A stretch of DNA of 64,000 nucleotides from Photobacterium sp. Ph5 (GCF_022129445.1 NZ_JADQAQ010000003.1:97219-161218), one strand, 5' to 3'. Shown: positions 21,269-34,153, numbered from the stretch's first letter. The notes: generated by a model from the sequence alone, not told the origin. Translations and numbers: made by a program.

Positions 21269-21874
21269 CTACTGATCATGACACATTTTGAGATATAGCC
21301 TGTGAAGTTGCGCCACTTGTGAAGTTAATGCCTGATTATCACCATTATTCGTGATGACATCATCGGCGACATCGAGTCGTTGTTGGCGTGTTGCTTGGCT
21401 CGCTAAGATATTTTTGATTTGCTCAACAGAGACATTATCGCGTTGTTGCGTACGCTCGATTTGGGTTTGCTCATCAACATCGACGACCAATAAACGGCTA
21501 GTCAGAGTTTGTAGATTATTCTCTACCATTAATGGCACAACTAACAAACAATAGGGTGACTTGCTTAGATTAATATCATGCAGCATCTTTTCATGGATCA
21601 ATGGGTGAAGTAGCTCATTTAACCATTGTTTTAATTCAGGCTGACTAAAAATAGCCTCACGCAGTTTTGCGCGATTCAAGGTGCCATCTTCAAGTAAAAT
21701 ATCAGCGCTGAGTTTTTCGATAATAGCGTTTAAACCAAGAGTATTTGGCTCGACGACTTTGCGCGCAACAATATCGGCATCAATAATATCAATGCCGTAG
21801 TTATCAGCAAATAAGTTAGCAACCGTGGTTTTACCGCTACCAATTCCGCCTGTTAGGCCAATGACAATACTCAT
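21269..21874 (-). CDS. coaE: Dephospho-CoA kinase
   Basis: A 201-residue cytoplasmic kinase that phosphorylates the 3'-OH of dephospho-CoA, the last step of CoA synthesis. The P-loop GGIGSGKTT has Lys15. The CoA-binding region DADIVARKVVEPNT is near 32-45, and the lid with ERTQQRDN lies near 139. Only three bases separate it from pilD upstream, so it is probably transcribed with the pilus genes, a common linkage (pilD-coaE) in this group. Confidence 0.95.
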   Translation of the reverse strand: MSIVIGLTGGIGSGKTTVANLFADNYGIDIIDADIVARKVVEPNTLGLNAIIEKLSADILLEDGTLNRAKLREAIFSQPELKQWLNELLHPLIHEKMLHDINLSKSPYCLLVVPLMVENNLQTLTSRLLVVDVDEQTQIERTQQRDNVSVEQIKNILASQATRQQRLDVADDVITNNGDNQALTSQVAQLHRLYLKMCHDQ

Positions 21875-21877
21875 TAA

Positions 21878-22747
21878 TTACATTCCTAAATACGAGGTAA
21901 CATACCAATTCACAATAGGCTCACCCCATAACAATGCTATCCAACCCGCAACCGCAAGGTAAGGGCCAAATGAGAACGGGGTTTGATTATCCGCATCTTG
22001 CATTTTCAGTAATACAATACCGCACAGCGCGCCGACTAAAGAAGAGAGCAACACCACAAACGGCAGCAATTGCCAGCCAAGCCATGCACCTAACGCGGCG
22101 AGTAATTTAAAGTCGCCATAGCCCATACCGTCTTTTTTAGTCAGTAACTTAAAGACCCAGAATACGCTCCACAACGATAAGTAACCTGCCATTGCACCAA
22201 TCACCGAATCAGTCAGAGATACAGGGCTAATACCCATTACAGAGAGCAAAATACCCGCCCACATTAGCGGTAAGGTAATTTGATCGGGCAGCAGCATTTT
22301 ATCGATATCGATAAAAGTAAGCGCAATTAACGCGAAGGTGAAAAAGATCACCGCGATTGCCCACCATGTTGGCGGTAGCATCAGTGATACCGTTAAGCTC
22401 ATTGCCGCTGTCAGTAATTCAATCGCTGGGTAGCGTTTGCTGATTGGCGCTTTGCATTCTTTGCATTTGCCGCTCAGAGCTAACCAGCTGATCACTGGAA
22501 TATTTTCAAGCGCACTAATAGCGTGATTACAGTGTGGGCAGCGTGAACGTGGCACACTTAAATTAAATACCGAATCGTCTGGCTGGTTATCTATTTCAGG
22601 AAAACATTCTTGGCACTCTTTGCGCCATTGACGCTCCATCATAATCGGCAAGCGATAAATCACCACATTTAAAAAACTGCCGACCAATAGACCAAAAATA
22701 ACGGCAAAAAGGGGATATAACCAAGGGTAATAGGAAAGTACTGCCAT
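21878..22747 (-). CDS. pilD: Type IV prepilin peptidase / N-methyltransferase
   Basis: A 289-residue inner-membrane aspartyl protease that cleaves prepilin leaders and methylates the new N-terminus. Seven or eight hydrophobic segments are visible. The cytoplasmic zinc-like tetracysteine set is Cys70/Cys73 and Cys95/Cys98, and the catalytic aspartates are in FIDIDKMLLPD and in GYGDFKLLAALGAW. In Vibrio the same enzyme also serves type II secretion. It follows pilC after a 117-bp spacer containing a hairpin and precedes coaE by 3 bp. Confidence 0.95.
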   Translation of the reverse strand: MAVLSYYPWLYPLFAVIFGLLVGSFLNVVIYRLPIMMERQWRKECQECFPEIDNQPDDSVFNLSVPRSRCPHCNHAISALENIPVISWLALSGKCKECKAPISKRYPAIELLTAAMSLTVSLMLPPTWWAIAVIFFTFALIALTFIDIDKMLLPDQITLPLMWAGILLSVMGISPVSLTDSVIGAMAGYLSLWSVFWVFKLLTKKDGMGYGDFKLLAALGAWLGWQLLPFVVLLSSLVGALCGIVLLKMQDADNQTPFSFGPYLAVAGWIALLWGEPIVNWYVTSYLGM

Positions 22748-22788
22748 GTGAGGATCTCTTAAAAATTAGGCGGTTATTGTAAGGCAAA

Positions 22789-22808
22789 CGGCTAGGTGAT
22801 CCTAGCCG
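22789..22808 (-). repeat. Hairpin in the pilC-pilD spacer
   Basis: CGGCTAGG (22789-22796) and CCTAGCCG (22801-22808) form a perfect 8-bp inverted repeat with a 4-base loop. On the - strand it is followed by GTTTGCCTT, a poor U-tract. It is more likely an attenuating or mRNA-stabilising hairpin than a full terminator, since pilD and coaE must still be expressed. Confidence 0.5.
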
Positions 22809-22864
22809 ATGATTATGGGAAATGAATAATGCGATTTACTTGCAGATGGCTACAAAAAATAGTC

Positions 22865-24088
22865 TTAACCGATAACACTCATCAAGGTAAAGATTGGCAT
22901 ATACATAGCAACCAGTAAGCCACCAATTAATCCACCCAAAATAATAATAATGAAAGGCTCTAATATTTGCCCGAGGTTATCAACGGTATTATCAACATCG
23001 GCCTCATAGATTTGCGCCATTTTATTCAGCATGTCATCGAGTGAGCCAGATTCTTCACCAATCATCACCATTTGCAGCATGAGTTCAGGAAAGACCCCTG
23101 ATTGACGAAGGGCTAAATACAGTGGCATACCGCCAGCGGTACTTTCATAAACTTCTTCAATCGCCTTTTCGATATACAAGTTACCACAGGTTCTTCCTGC
23201 CGATTGAATACCGGATAAAAGCGGAATGCCTGCTGTAAAGGTGGTGGCTAAAGTACGAGCAAAGCGAGAAATAGTAGCTTTAAGTAACACATCACCAAAA
23301 ATAGGCAGTTTTAGTACAAATTTATTGGCTTTATAGCGAAAATCATCGGATTTTTTATAAAAATAACGATACAGGAAAACGGCTATTCCAACGCCAGCTC
23401 CAAGATAAATTCCATAATCAATTAAAAAATCGGATGCCTTAATAACTAGTTGGGTAAAAATCGGTAATTCAGCGCCAAAACCATCAAATATTGCTGCAAA
23501 TTCAGGAATCACAAATAACAACATAACAACAGTAACAATAACTGCTGTTAATGTGACCATTGCAGGATAAATCATCGCTTTTATGACTTTCTTGCGCATT
23601 GCTTCGCTTTTTTCACGGTATACCGCAATACGTGCAAACACTTGTCCTAAGTGGCCGGTTTGTTCACCGGTAGCGACTAAATCACAGAAGAATTTATCAA
23701 ACAGAGGAGAGCTTGAGCGCATCGCACTAGAAAGCGAAGCACCAGATTCGACTTGGGTAGTAATTTGCAGCAAGGTTGCGCGCATTTCAGCTTTATTATA
23801 ACTGCTTGCCATCAGTTGCAGAGCTTGTACTACAGGCACGCCAGATTCGATCATGGTAGCAAGCTGACGGGTTACTGCGGTGACATCTTCACCTTTCATT
23901 TGATCGCGCATTTTGGTCAAAAAAGAGGGTGAGGTTTTCTTGATTTTTTTAACCACAATTTTCTGTTCAAGCAGTTGGTGACGCACTTCTTGCTCCTGAA
24001 AACCTAAAGTGGTGCCTGAGACTTTACGTCCTGCTTGGTTGGTTCCCCGCCAGTTGTAATAACGAATTTTAGTGGCTGCTGTACTCAT
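22865..24088 (-). CDS. pilC: Type IV pilus inner-membrane platform protein PilC
   Basis: A 407-residue T2SSF-family polytopic membrane protein that forms the platform linking the extension ATPase to the pilus. Two repeated T2SSF domains are visible at about residues 70-190 and 270-395. Each carries the pattern GESGSLD or TGEQTGHLG and a Leu-rich helical core, and three main hydrophobic segments are near 170-195, 220-245 and 375-400. It lies 43 bp downstream of pilB in the pilA-pilB-pilC-pilD order. E. coli has the vestigial hofC here. Confidence 0.95.
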   Translation of the reverse strand: MSTAATKIRYYNWRGTNQAGRKVSGTTLGFQEQEVRHQLLEQKIVVKKIKKTSPSFLTKMRDQMKGEDVTAVTRQLATMIESGVPVVQALQLMASSYNKAEMRATLLQITTQVESGASLSSAMRSSSPLFDKFFCDLVATGEQTGHLGQVFARIAVYREKSEAMRKKVIKAMIYPAMVTLTAVIVTVVMLLFVIPEFAAIFDGFGAELPIFTQLVIKASDFLIDYGIYLGAGVGIAVFLYRYFYKKSDDFRYKANKFVLKLPIFGDVLLKATISRFARTLATTFTAGIPLLSGIQSAGRTCGNLYIEKAIEEVYESTAGGMPLYLALRQSGVFPELMLQMVMIGEESGSLDDMLNKMAQIYEADVDNTVDNLGQILEPFIIIILGGLIGGLLVAMYMPIFTLMSVIG

Positions 24089-24131
24089 AAGCGAAATTCT
24101 CTATCAAACAATTAATACAAAGTCGGGAAGG

Positions 24132-25817
24132 TTATAACTGTAGTACTCGTTGCAATTCAGCAAGGCTGGTAATGCCGTCTGTTAATTTTTCAATGCCGGA
24201 TTCTTTAAGCCGTTTCATCCCTTGCTGTGCGGCAATATCTTCTAATTGTAGGGCGGTAGCATTGGTCATTAAGGCTTCGGCGATCTCACGGCTAAACACC
24301 ATGACTTCATAAATACCAACGCGTCCTGCATAGCCTTTGTTGCAATCATCACACCCAGCGTTATTGGCTTTATACACACTGGTGTTTTGCGGCAGGTTTA
24401 AACGTTGACAGGTAATGGGGTCAAGTGGGTGTGGTTGTTTGCAGCTTTTGCATAAACGACGGGCAAGACGCTGGGCGATAATTAAGCTCAGTGATGAAGC
24501 GAGGTTAAAATCTTCTACCCCCATATTGGTTAAACGGGTAATGGTTTCAGCGGCAGAATTCGTATGCAAGGTTGATAATACTAAGTGTCCCGTTTGGGCG
24601 GCTTTTACCGCAATAGAGGCGGTTTCTAAATCACGAATTTCCCCCACCATGACAATGTCGGGGTCTTGACGCAAAAATGAACGCAGGGCATCGGCAAAGC
24701 TTAAACCGACTTGCTGATTAATTTGTACTTGGTTAATACCAGGCAGGTTAATTTCTACTGGATCTTCGGCAGTCGAAATATTGCGCTCATCGGTATTTAA
24801 AATATTTAGCCCAGTATATAGCGAGACGGTTTTACCACTACCTGTTGGACCGGTAATTAATATCATCCCTTGTGGGCGCTCAAGAGCGGTTAAATAATCG
24901 GATTTTTGTTTATCGTTATAACCTAAAATATCAATATTAAGATTCGCAGCTGAGCTATCTAAGATCCGCAGTACGACTTTTTCACCCCATAGCGTCGGTA
25001 GGGTCGAAACACGTAAATCAATCGCCAAATTATCCGAGAGTTTTAGCTTTATTCGTCCATCTTGTGGTTGACGTCGCTCGGCAATGTTGAGTTTCGACAT
25101 CACCTTTAAACGGGTCGATAATCGGCGAGATAAACTGGCAGGCGGAGTTAAGTGTTGGTGCAAAATACCGTCGCAGCGAAAGCGAATACGGTAGTTATGC
25201 TCATAAGGTTCAAAATGAATATCGGAGGCTTTTCGGCGTACTGCATCTAATAATACTTGGTTGATATAACGGGTAACTGGGGCGCTGTCTTGGCTTAAAT
25301 CGGTAGCATCATCGAGTTCAGCATCGCTAATATCAACCAGTTCACCTAAATCGGCATCACTGACCTGTTTATTGTGGTTGGTTTCACCAATATCGCTGCC
25401 ATAAACACGGCGAATGGCGGATTCTAACTGTTTGTTTTCTAAAACTAGAAATTCAACGGTTTTACCTACAGCAAAACGAAACTCGTCTTGCGCATCCATA
25501 TTAGTGGGATCGCTGACGCCTAAAAATAAACTATTAGCATCTTGGGTTAATGGTAGGGCACGATGACGTAGCACTAATTCACGCTGGTAAACGCTTTGAC
25601 AACAACCGTCATAATCGTAGTGGTGAACATCGACTTTTTGTAGGCCAAATAAATTAGCTAGGTTATCAGCTAAATCGATATCGCTTAATACCCCTAAACG
25701 AGTTAAGGCGGTCGGGACGTTAATCCCTTCCGCCGTCACAAACTCGACCACTTGTTGTTCTTGCTCTGGGCTAATTAAATTAGCTTGAGCTAGGATTGAA
25801 GCGAGATTAGTTTGCAT
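24132..25817 (-). CDS. pilB: Type IV pilus assembly ATPase PilB
   Basis: A 561-residue cytoplasmic hexameric ATPase powering pilus extension. The N-terminal MshEN/T2SSE_N domain is followed by the ATPase domain with Walker A GPTGSGKT near residue 324, the Asp box, Walker B DIVMVGEIRD near 388, and the His box ending in LSTLHTNSA. A tetracysteine zinc site (CKSC near 459 and CDDC near 488) is present as in PilB and GspE. It starts six bases after pilA ends. Confidence 0.95.
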   Translation of the reverse strand: MQTNLASILAQANLISPEQEQQVVEFVTAEGINVPTALTRLGVLSDIDLADNLANLFGLQKVDVHHYDYDGCCQSVYQRELVLRHRALPLTQDANSLFLGVSDPTNMDAQDEFRFAVGKTVEFLVLENKQLESAIRRVYGSDIGETNHNKQVSDADLGELVDISDAELDDATDLSQDSAPVTRYINQVLLDAVRRKASDIHFEPYEHNYRIRFRCDGILHQHLTPPASLSRRLSTRLKVMSKLNIAERRQPQDGRIKLKLSDNLAIDLRVSTLPTLWGEKVVLRILDSSAANLNIDILGYNDKQKSDYLTALERPQGMILITGPTGSGKTVSLYTGLNILNTDERNISTAEDPVEINLPGINQVQINQQVGLSFADALRSFLRQDPDIVMVGEIRDLETASIAVKAAQTGHLVLSTLHTNSAAETITRLTNMGVEDFNLASSLSLIIAQRLARRLCKSCKQPHPLDPITCQRLNLPQNTSVYKANNAGCDDCNKGYAGRVGIYEVMVFSREIAEALMTNATALQLEDIAAQQGMKRLKESGIEKLTDGITSLAELQRVLQL

Positions 25818-25823
25818 ATTAAG

Positions 25824-26270
25824 TTATGGAGTTGGTTCACCACAGCCTTTAGGTAAAGCCGCTGGATCGATCGTTAAATCAGTTTGTGGAGTGAAGGTAC
25901 ATTTCCAACCACTAGCACTACGTACAAACTGCGCATCACTACCATCAACTGCTGATTTTGAATTAAATAGGAATTTGATTGTTCCATTTGCGCCACTGAT
26001 ATCAATAAAGCTAAGTGCACCTAGTGAGCTCATATCTGTCGCTCCACCTACAGCAGTAAAACCTGCTATATTGTTAGTTGGGAATACGCTATTTTCTTGA
26101 ATATACAAGTCTGTGTTAGTTAACAAACCTCGTGCTGTTGCTACACCTGATGCTATATCTGATTTAACGATATAGTTTTTGTATGTTGGAATTGCAATAG
26201 CACTTAATACGCCAATGATTGCTACAACGATAAGCAATTCAATAAGAGTAAAACCCTGTTGTTTTTTCAT
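25824..26270 (-). CDS. pilA: Type IV pilin major subunit PilA
   Basis: A 148-residue prepilin. The short leader MKKQQG is followed by FTLIELLIVVAIIGVLSAIAIP, the class IVa signal for PilD cleavage after Gly6 with Glu5 of the mature protein. The C-terminal pair of cysteines (in WKCTF and KGCGEP) should close the D-region disulphide loop. The ATG at 26270 is chosen because it gives the canonical six-residue leader and has an AGGACAGAG ribosome site; an in-frame ATG seven codons upstream is unlikely. The body is poorly conserved, as expected for surface pilin. In Vibrio this pilus takes part in chitin attachment and DNA uptake; that is inference here. Confidence 0.95.
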   Translation of the reverse strand: MKKQQGFTLIELLIVVAIIGVLSAIAIPTYKNYIVKSDIASGVATARGLLTNTDLYIQENSVFPTNNIAGFTAVGGATDMSSLGALSFIDISGANGTIKFLFNSKSAVDGSDAQFVRSASGWKCTFTPQTDLTIDPAALPKGCGEPTP

Positions 26271-26406
26271 TTCTCTGTCCTTAAGTAACAAAATAATAAA
26301 TGAGTTAACTTCATAAATTCGCGAATGGAATTAAGTTCAGAATAGAGGCTTTATTGTTAGAGTGAATAACGAAAAAGGGATAGCTCGGCACGGGTGGTAA
26401 AAATAA

Positions 26407-26436
26407 ATAATACGTTGCAGAAGTTGCAAAGATCAA
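26407..26436 (-). promoter_or_regulatory. Candidate sigma-70 promoter for pilA
   Basis: On the minus strand, -35 TTGATC and -10 TATTAT are spaced 18 bp, about 135 bp before pilA. No sigma-54 element (TGGCAC with TTGCA) was found in this spacer. A long AT-rich leader would result. Confidence 0.35.
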
Positions 26437-26494
26437 AGCGAGTAACCGCTCGGAATTAGGTTTGATTTTTATAAAATTCAGTAAGATGTGAAGT

Positions 26495-26530
26495 AGAAAG
26501 AGAAAAATCAGTGGTTATTTTTCTCTTTCT
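26495..26530. repeat. 14-bp perfect inverted repeat in the nadC-pilA spacer
   Basis: AGAAAGAGAAAAAT (26495-26508) and ATTTTTCTCTTTCT (26517-26530) are perfect complements with an 8-base loop. Neither strand has a clear U-tract after it. It sits between the nadC hairpin and the pilA promoter candidate. It could be a second nadC terminator or a cis element for pilA. Confidence 0.55.
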
Positions 26531-26542
26531 TTATAAATAAAG

Positions 26543-26579
26543 CTATCAGCTAAATATTTTTGTCACAAAAAGCTGATAG
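26543..26579 (-). terminator. Probable terminator of nadC
   Basis: On the minus strand, CTATCAGCT and AGCTGATAG (9 bp) flank a 19-base loop, followed by CTTTATTTAT. It lies 10 bases after the nadC stop and separates nadC from pilA. Confidence 0.5.
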
Positions 26580-26589
26580 TAGAGAGGTG

Positions 26590-27504
<915 letters not shown>

Positions 27505-27727
27505 TTAGCAGCAAAAGTGCTGCGAATGATGGCGCAAATCATACCGTGAGAAAGGAGTGGGATAAAGTGAATACGGGTTAATCGAATGTTAATAACCAAA
27601 TATCTGGTTGTTTCTATCTATTACTGCGATAGGTGAAAGTGATGAGAGGAAATTGGCTTTTTGTTATAAGCTAATGATACTTTACCCGTTAATCTGGTTT
27701 TAGTAATACGTAAATAGAAGATGGATT

Positions 27728-28273
27728 ATGACGTTAATCATTAACGATGATCATTGGTTACAGACAGCAAGGCGTGTGCCATCGCCTTTTTGTGATACGC
27801 GACCTCATGACGAGATGTCATTGCTGGTGGTACATAATATAAGTTTACCGCCGGGTAAATTTGGTGGGCCTTATATTGAGCAGCTGTTTACTGGGCAATT
27901 AAACCCTGCTGATGATCCGTATTTTGAAATCATCCATCAGTTTCGTGTTTCTGCTCATTGTTTGATCCGTCGAGATGGTGAAATAGTACAGTTTGTGCCT
28001 TTTAATCAGCGTGCTTGGCATGCAGGGATATCAAAGTTTGAAGATCGGGATAAGTGTAATGACTTTTCAATTGGTATCGAATTGGAAGGCACAGATCACC
28101 TACCGTATACTTCTGAGCAATATCAAATGCTGACAAAATTGACTCAATCTTTGATGTCTAATTACCCAGCCATTACTCGAAATCGTGTAACAGGGCATGA
28201 ATTTATTGCCCCTGGGCGAAAAACCGATCCCGGTTTATCGTTTGATTGGCGACGGTTTAAAAAACAGCTTTAA
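27728..28273 (+). CDS. ampD: 1,6-anhydro-MurNAc L-alanine amidase AmpD
   Basis: A 181-residue cytoplasmic zinc amidase of cell-wall recycling that removes the peptide from anhydro-muropeptides. Zinc ligands are His36 in VVHNISLPPG and the C-terminal GHEFIAPGRKTDPG (His and Asp). No signal peptide is present, consistent with the cytoplasmic AmpD rather than periplasmic homologues. In enterobacteria loss of AmpD derepresses AmpC. ampE, its usual downstream partner in E. coli, is absent and pdhR follows instead. Confidence 0.94.
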   Translation: MTLIINDDHWLQTARRVPSPFCDTRPHDEMSLLVVHNISLPPGKFGGPYIEQLFTGQLNPADDPYFEIIHQFRVSAHCLIRRDGEIVQFVPFNQRAWHAGISKFEDRDKCNDFSIGIELEGTDHLPYTSEQYQMLTKLTQSLMSNYPAITRNRVTGHEFIAPGRKTDPGLSFDWRRFKKQL

Positions 28274-28320
28274 AAGGGCAGTTATTAGACTAAAGTTTTA
28301 TTTACGAATGGAAATTGGTC

Positions 28321-28339
28321 AAATTGGTCTGACCAATTT
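28321..28339. promoter_or_regulatory. Distal PdhR operator
   Basis: AATTGGTCTGACCAATT (28322-28338) is a perfect palindrome of the AATTGGT-N3-ACCAATT type recognised by PdhR. The half site AAATTGGTC is repeated directly just before it (28312-28320), so the block can also fold into a 12-bp hairpin (28310-28341) that might end the ampD transcript. It lies about 265 bp before pdhR. Confidence 0.75.
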
Positions 28340-28530
28340 CCACAATCACTCTGCTTTTTCTTTCTTCCTTTCACTTTTTTCGTTGCTTGGCTGTTTCTAG
28401 TTCTGAATATGTATTGTATTAGTAATAAGTCAAAAGTTTAAATTTTTGTTAAAACCCACTTCGTTCTATGATTTCAATCAAGTTGCGTGTGGACATCTTT
28501 ATTTATTTCTGTACACTTTCCCCCTGTAAA

Positions 28531-28551
28531 ATAATTGGTAATACCAATTAT
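28531..28551. promoter_or_regulatory. Proximal PdhR operator at the pdhR promoter
   Basis: AATTGGTAATACCAATT (28533-28549) is the core of a 21-bp perfect palindrome and a second exact PdhR box. A good -10, TAAAAT, lies at 28527-28532, touching it, so the operator covers the transcription start. Pyruvate would release PdhR here, as in E. coli. The -35 region is weak. Confidence 0.85.
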
Positions 28552-28603
28552 CCGATGATTCGGTCTTTATGAAACGGATTTAATATAAGAAGCGTCGATA
28601 AAA

Positions 28604-29380
28604 ATGACTTATAAACGCATTAAACAACCTAAGCTTTCTGATGCTATTGAGCAGGAATTGGAGCGCTTGATCCTTGAGGGCATTTTGTCTCCAGGTCAGC
28701 AATTACCTCCAGAGCGAGAGTTGGCAAAACAATTCGATGTTTCTCGTCCTTCCGTTCGTGAGGCGATCCAACGTTTAGAAGCAAAGCATTTGCTTACTCG
28801 CCGTCAAGGTGGCGGGACATTCGTAAAAGAAAAGTTATGGCAAAGTTTTTCTGAACCACTATTGGATCTATTAGCGACTCATCCGGAAACACAATTAGAT
28901 TTATTGGAATCTCGCCATGCGCTTGAAGGCTTAGCCTCTTATTTTGCCGCATTGCGAGGTAACGAAGAAGATTTTGAACGCATTCGAGATTGTCATCACC
29001 GTATTCAAGACGCGCAGCAACAAGGGGATTTACCCGCTGAAGCGACGGCGGTGATGCAATATCTTATTGCGGTAACAGAATCGGCTCACAATGTGGTGTT
29101 ATTACATATTATTCGTAGTTTAGCGCCGCTACTTGAGCAAAACGTATTACAAAATTTCGAACTCCTAAACCGCCGACCTGAAGTGGTGGAGAAAGTAAGA
29201 AAGCACCGAGCTAATATTGTGCAGGCGATTGTTTCTGGTGAGCCTGAAAAGGCCCGTGAAGCATCGCATGCACATTTGGCTTACATCGAGGAAACCTTGT
29301 TGGATTTATCGCGTGAAGATAGCAGACGTGAACGCTCTCTTCGTCGGATTCAACAGCGCAAGGACGGGTTAGAGTCTTAA
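28604..29380 (+). CDS. pdhR: Pyruvate-responsive repressor PdhR (GntR/FadR family)
   Basis: A 258-residue regulator that represses the pyruvate dehydrogenase operon until pyruvate binds. The N-terminal winged helix (residues about 9-75) contains [25 protein letters not shown], and the all-helical FCD effector domain spans about 90-240. It heads pdhR-aceE-aceF-lpd, with aceE 72 bp downstream and no terminator between. Two palindromes matching its own consensus lie upstream. The C-terminus is Arg-rich, like E. coli PdhR. Confidence 0.96.
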   Translation: MTYKRIKQPKLSDAIEQELERLILEGILSPGQQLPPERELAKQFDVSRPSVREAIQRLEAKHLLTRRQGGGTFVKEKLWQSFSEPLLDLLATHPETQLDLLESRHALEGLASYFAALRGNEEDFERIRDCHHRIQDAQQQGDLPAEATAVMQYLIAVTESAHNVVLLHIIRSLAPLLEQNVLQNFELLNRRPEVVEKVRKHRANIVQAIVSGEPEKAREASHAHLAYIEETLLDLSREDSRRERSLRRIQQRKDGLES

Positions 29381-29452
29381 CTTCATACCTAAAAACGAAG
29401 TTAGACCTAGTCGCGACATTGTTAGTAGATTATCAACGAAAGGATAGATCGC

Positions 29453-32119
<2,667 letters not shown>

Positions 32120-32133
32120 GAGGCAAATTAAAA

Positions 32134-34044
32134 ATGGCAATCGAAATTAATGTACCAGACATCGGTGCGGATGAGGTTGAAGTAACTGAGATTCTTGTTA
32201 GCGTTGGCGACAAGGTTGAAGAAGAGCAATCACTGATCACTGTTGAAGGCGATAAAGCTTCAATGGAAGTTCCTGCTTCTCAAGCGGGTATCGTTAAAGA
32301 AATCAAAGTTGCTGAAGGCGACACGGTTTCTACTGGTTCTCTAATCATGATTTTCGAAGCCGAGGGTGCAGCTGACGCTGCACCTGCTCCTGCGGCTGAA
32401 GCAGCGCCTGCTGCTCCAGCTCCAGCAGCAGCGGCTGAACTGAAAGAAGTTCATGTTCCAGATATCGGTGGTGATGAAGTTGAATGTACTGAAATCATGG
32501 TATCTGTTGGCGATACAGTAGAAGAAGAGCAATCTCTAATTACTGTTGAAGGTGACAAGGCTTCTATGGAAGTGCCTGCGCCATTCGCTGGTACAGTTAA
32601 AGAAATCAAAATCGTAGAAGGCGACAAGGTTTCTACTGGTTCTTTAATCATGGTATTTGAAGTGGCCGGCACTCCGGTGGCTGGTTCTGCTCCTGCAGCA
32701 GCACCTGTTGCTCAAGCGGCAGCGCCTGTTCCTGCAGCAGCACCTGCGGCATCTGCAGCGAAAGAAGTTAACGTTCCAGATATCGGTGGCGACGAAGTAG
32801 AAGTTACTGAAATCATGGTATCTGTTGGCGATACAGTGGAAGAAGAGCAATCGCTAATCACTGTTGAAGGTGACAAGGCTTCTATGGAAGTGCCTGCACC
32901 ATTCGCTGGTACAGTTAAAGAAATCAAGATCGCAGAAGGCGATAAGGTTTCTACTGGCTCACTAATCATGGTATTTGAAGTGGCTGGTGCAGCACCTGCA
33001 GCGGCTCCTGTAGCTCAAGCGGCAGCGCCTGCTCCTGCAGCAGCACCTGCGGCGGCTCCAGCAAAAGCTGAAGCGCCTGCTGCAACAGGTGATTTCGTTG
33101 AAAACAACGAATACGCACACGCATCACCGGTTGTTCGTCGTCTAGCGCGTGAGTTCGGTGTTAACCTTGCGAAAGTTAAAGGTACTGGCCGTAAGAACCG
33201 CGTTCTTAAAGAAGACGTACAAAACTTCGTTAAAGATGCACTTAAGCGTCTTGAGTCTGGTGCAGCAGCTTCTGCGTCAGGTAAAGGCGACGGTGCGGCG
33301 CTTGGTCTACTACCTTGGCCGAAAGTTGATTTCAGCAAGTTTGGTGAAACTGAAGTTAAGCCACTTTCTCGCATTAAGAAGATCTCTGGCGCTAACCTAC
33401 ACCGTAACTGGGTAATGATCCCTCACGTTACACAGTGGGATAACGCAGATATCACAGCACTTGAAGCATTCCGTAAAGAGCAGAATGCTATCGAAGCGAA
33501 GAAAGATACTGGTATGAAGATCACGCCACTTGTGTTCATCATGAAAGCGGCTGCTAAAGCACTTGAAGCATTCCCTTCATTCAACTCTTCTCTATCTGAC
33601 GATGGCGAGAGCTTGATCCTGAAGAAATACGTGAACATCGGTATCGCAGTAGATACGCCAAACGGTCTAGTTGTTCCTGTATTTAAAGATGTGAACAAGA
33701 AAGGTATCTACGAGCTTTCAGAAGAGCTAATGGCTATTTCTAAGAAAGCACGTGCTGGTAAGCTAACTGCATCTGATATGCAAGGTGGCTGTTTCACTAT
33801 CTCTAGCCTTGGTGGCTTAGGTGGTACTGCATTCACACCAATCGTGAACGCACCAGAAGTAGGTATCCTAGGTGTATCTAAGTCTGAAATGAAACCAGTA
33901 TGGAACGGTAAAGAGTTCGAACCGCGTCTACAACTTCCATTATCACTATCATACGATCACCGTGTGATTGATGGTGCTGAAGGTGCGCGCTTCATCACTT
34001 ACCTAAATGGCTGTCTATCAGACATCCGTCGTTTAGTACTTTAA
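32134..34044 (+). CDS. aceF: Pyruvate dehydrogenase E2 (dihydrolipoyl acetyltransferase)
   Basis: A 636-residue E2 core. Three lipoyl domains are present, each with the EGDKAS lipoylation site: Lys41, Lys142 and Lys248. They are joined by Ala/Pro-rich flexible linkers. The E1/E3-binding domain follows ([16 protein letters not shown] near 330), and the catalytic domain ends with HRVIDG (His609, Asp613). Lipoyl domains 2 and 3 are almost identical in both protein and DNA (32,455-32,664 and 32,767-32,976), which suggests recent copying or gene conversion. Three domains is the same count as E. coli. Confidence 0.97.
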   Translation: MAIEINVPDIGADEVEVTEILVSVGDKVEEEQSLITVEGDKASMEVPASQAGIVKEIKVAEGDTVSTGSLIMIFEAEGAADAAPAPAAEAAPAAPAPAAAAELKEVHVPDIGGDEVECTEIMVSVGDTVEEEQSLITVEGDKASMEVPAPFAGTVKEIKIVEGDKVSTGSLIMVFEVAGTPVAGSAPAAAPVAQAAAPVPAAAPAASAAKEVNVPDIGGDEVEVTEIMVSVGDTVEEEQSLITVEGDKASMEVPAPFAGTVKEIKIAEGDKVSTGSLIMVFEVAGAAPAAAPVAQAAAPAPAAAPAAAPAKAEAPAATGDFVENNEYAHASPVVRRLAREFGVNLAKVKGTGRKNRVLKEDVQNFVKDALKRLESGAAASASGKGDGAALGLLPWPKVDFSKFGETEVKPLSRIKKISGANLHRNWVMIPHVTQWDNADITALEAFRKEQNAIEAKKDTGMKITPLVFIMKAAAKALEAFPSFNSSLSDDGESLILKKYVNIGIAVDTPNGLVVPVFKDVNKKGIYELSEELMAISKKARAGKLTASDMQGGCFTISSLGGLGGTAFTPIVNAPEVGILGVSKSEMKPVWNGKEFEPRLQLPLSLSYDHRVIDGAEGARFITYLNGCLSDIRRLVL

Positions 34045-34055
34045 GGTTTCACATC

Positions 34056-34097
34056 CACAACGCCATGCCTACAATGCGTAGGCATGGAATTGTTGTG
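34056..34097 (+). repeat. Intercistronic hairpin between aceF and lpd
   Basis: CCATGCCTA (34063-34071) and TAGGCATGG (34079-34087) form a 9-bp stem, extended after a small internal loop by CACAAC (34056-34061) and GTTGTG (34092-34097). No U-tract follows. It starts 12 bases after the aceF stop. It could stabilise the upstream mRNA 3' end or partly reduce readthrough to lpd. Confidence 0.6.
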
Positions 34098-34153
34098 TAG
34101 CTCACAGGCTGCGGTAATTTATTTTTCACCTTGTTAACAGGTCTGTAGACTTG

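Noticed and set aside
22789..22808. TCACCTAGCC in the pilC-pilD hairpin resembling a Qrr core
   Set aside because: It is explained by the hairpin itself; there is no sigma-54 promoter, Qrr length or terminator of an sRNA gene around it.
26271..26589. Sigma-54 promoter for pilA
   Set aside because: Searched both orientations for TGGCAC-N5-TTGC; only weak partial matches were present, so a sigma-70 candidate is listed instead.
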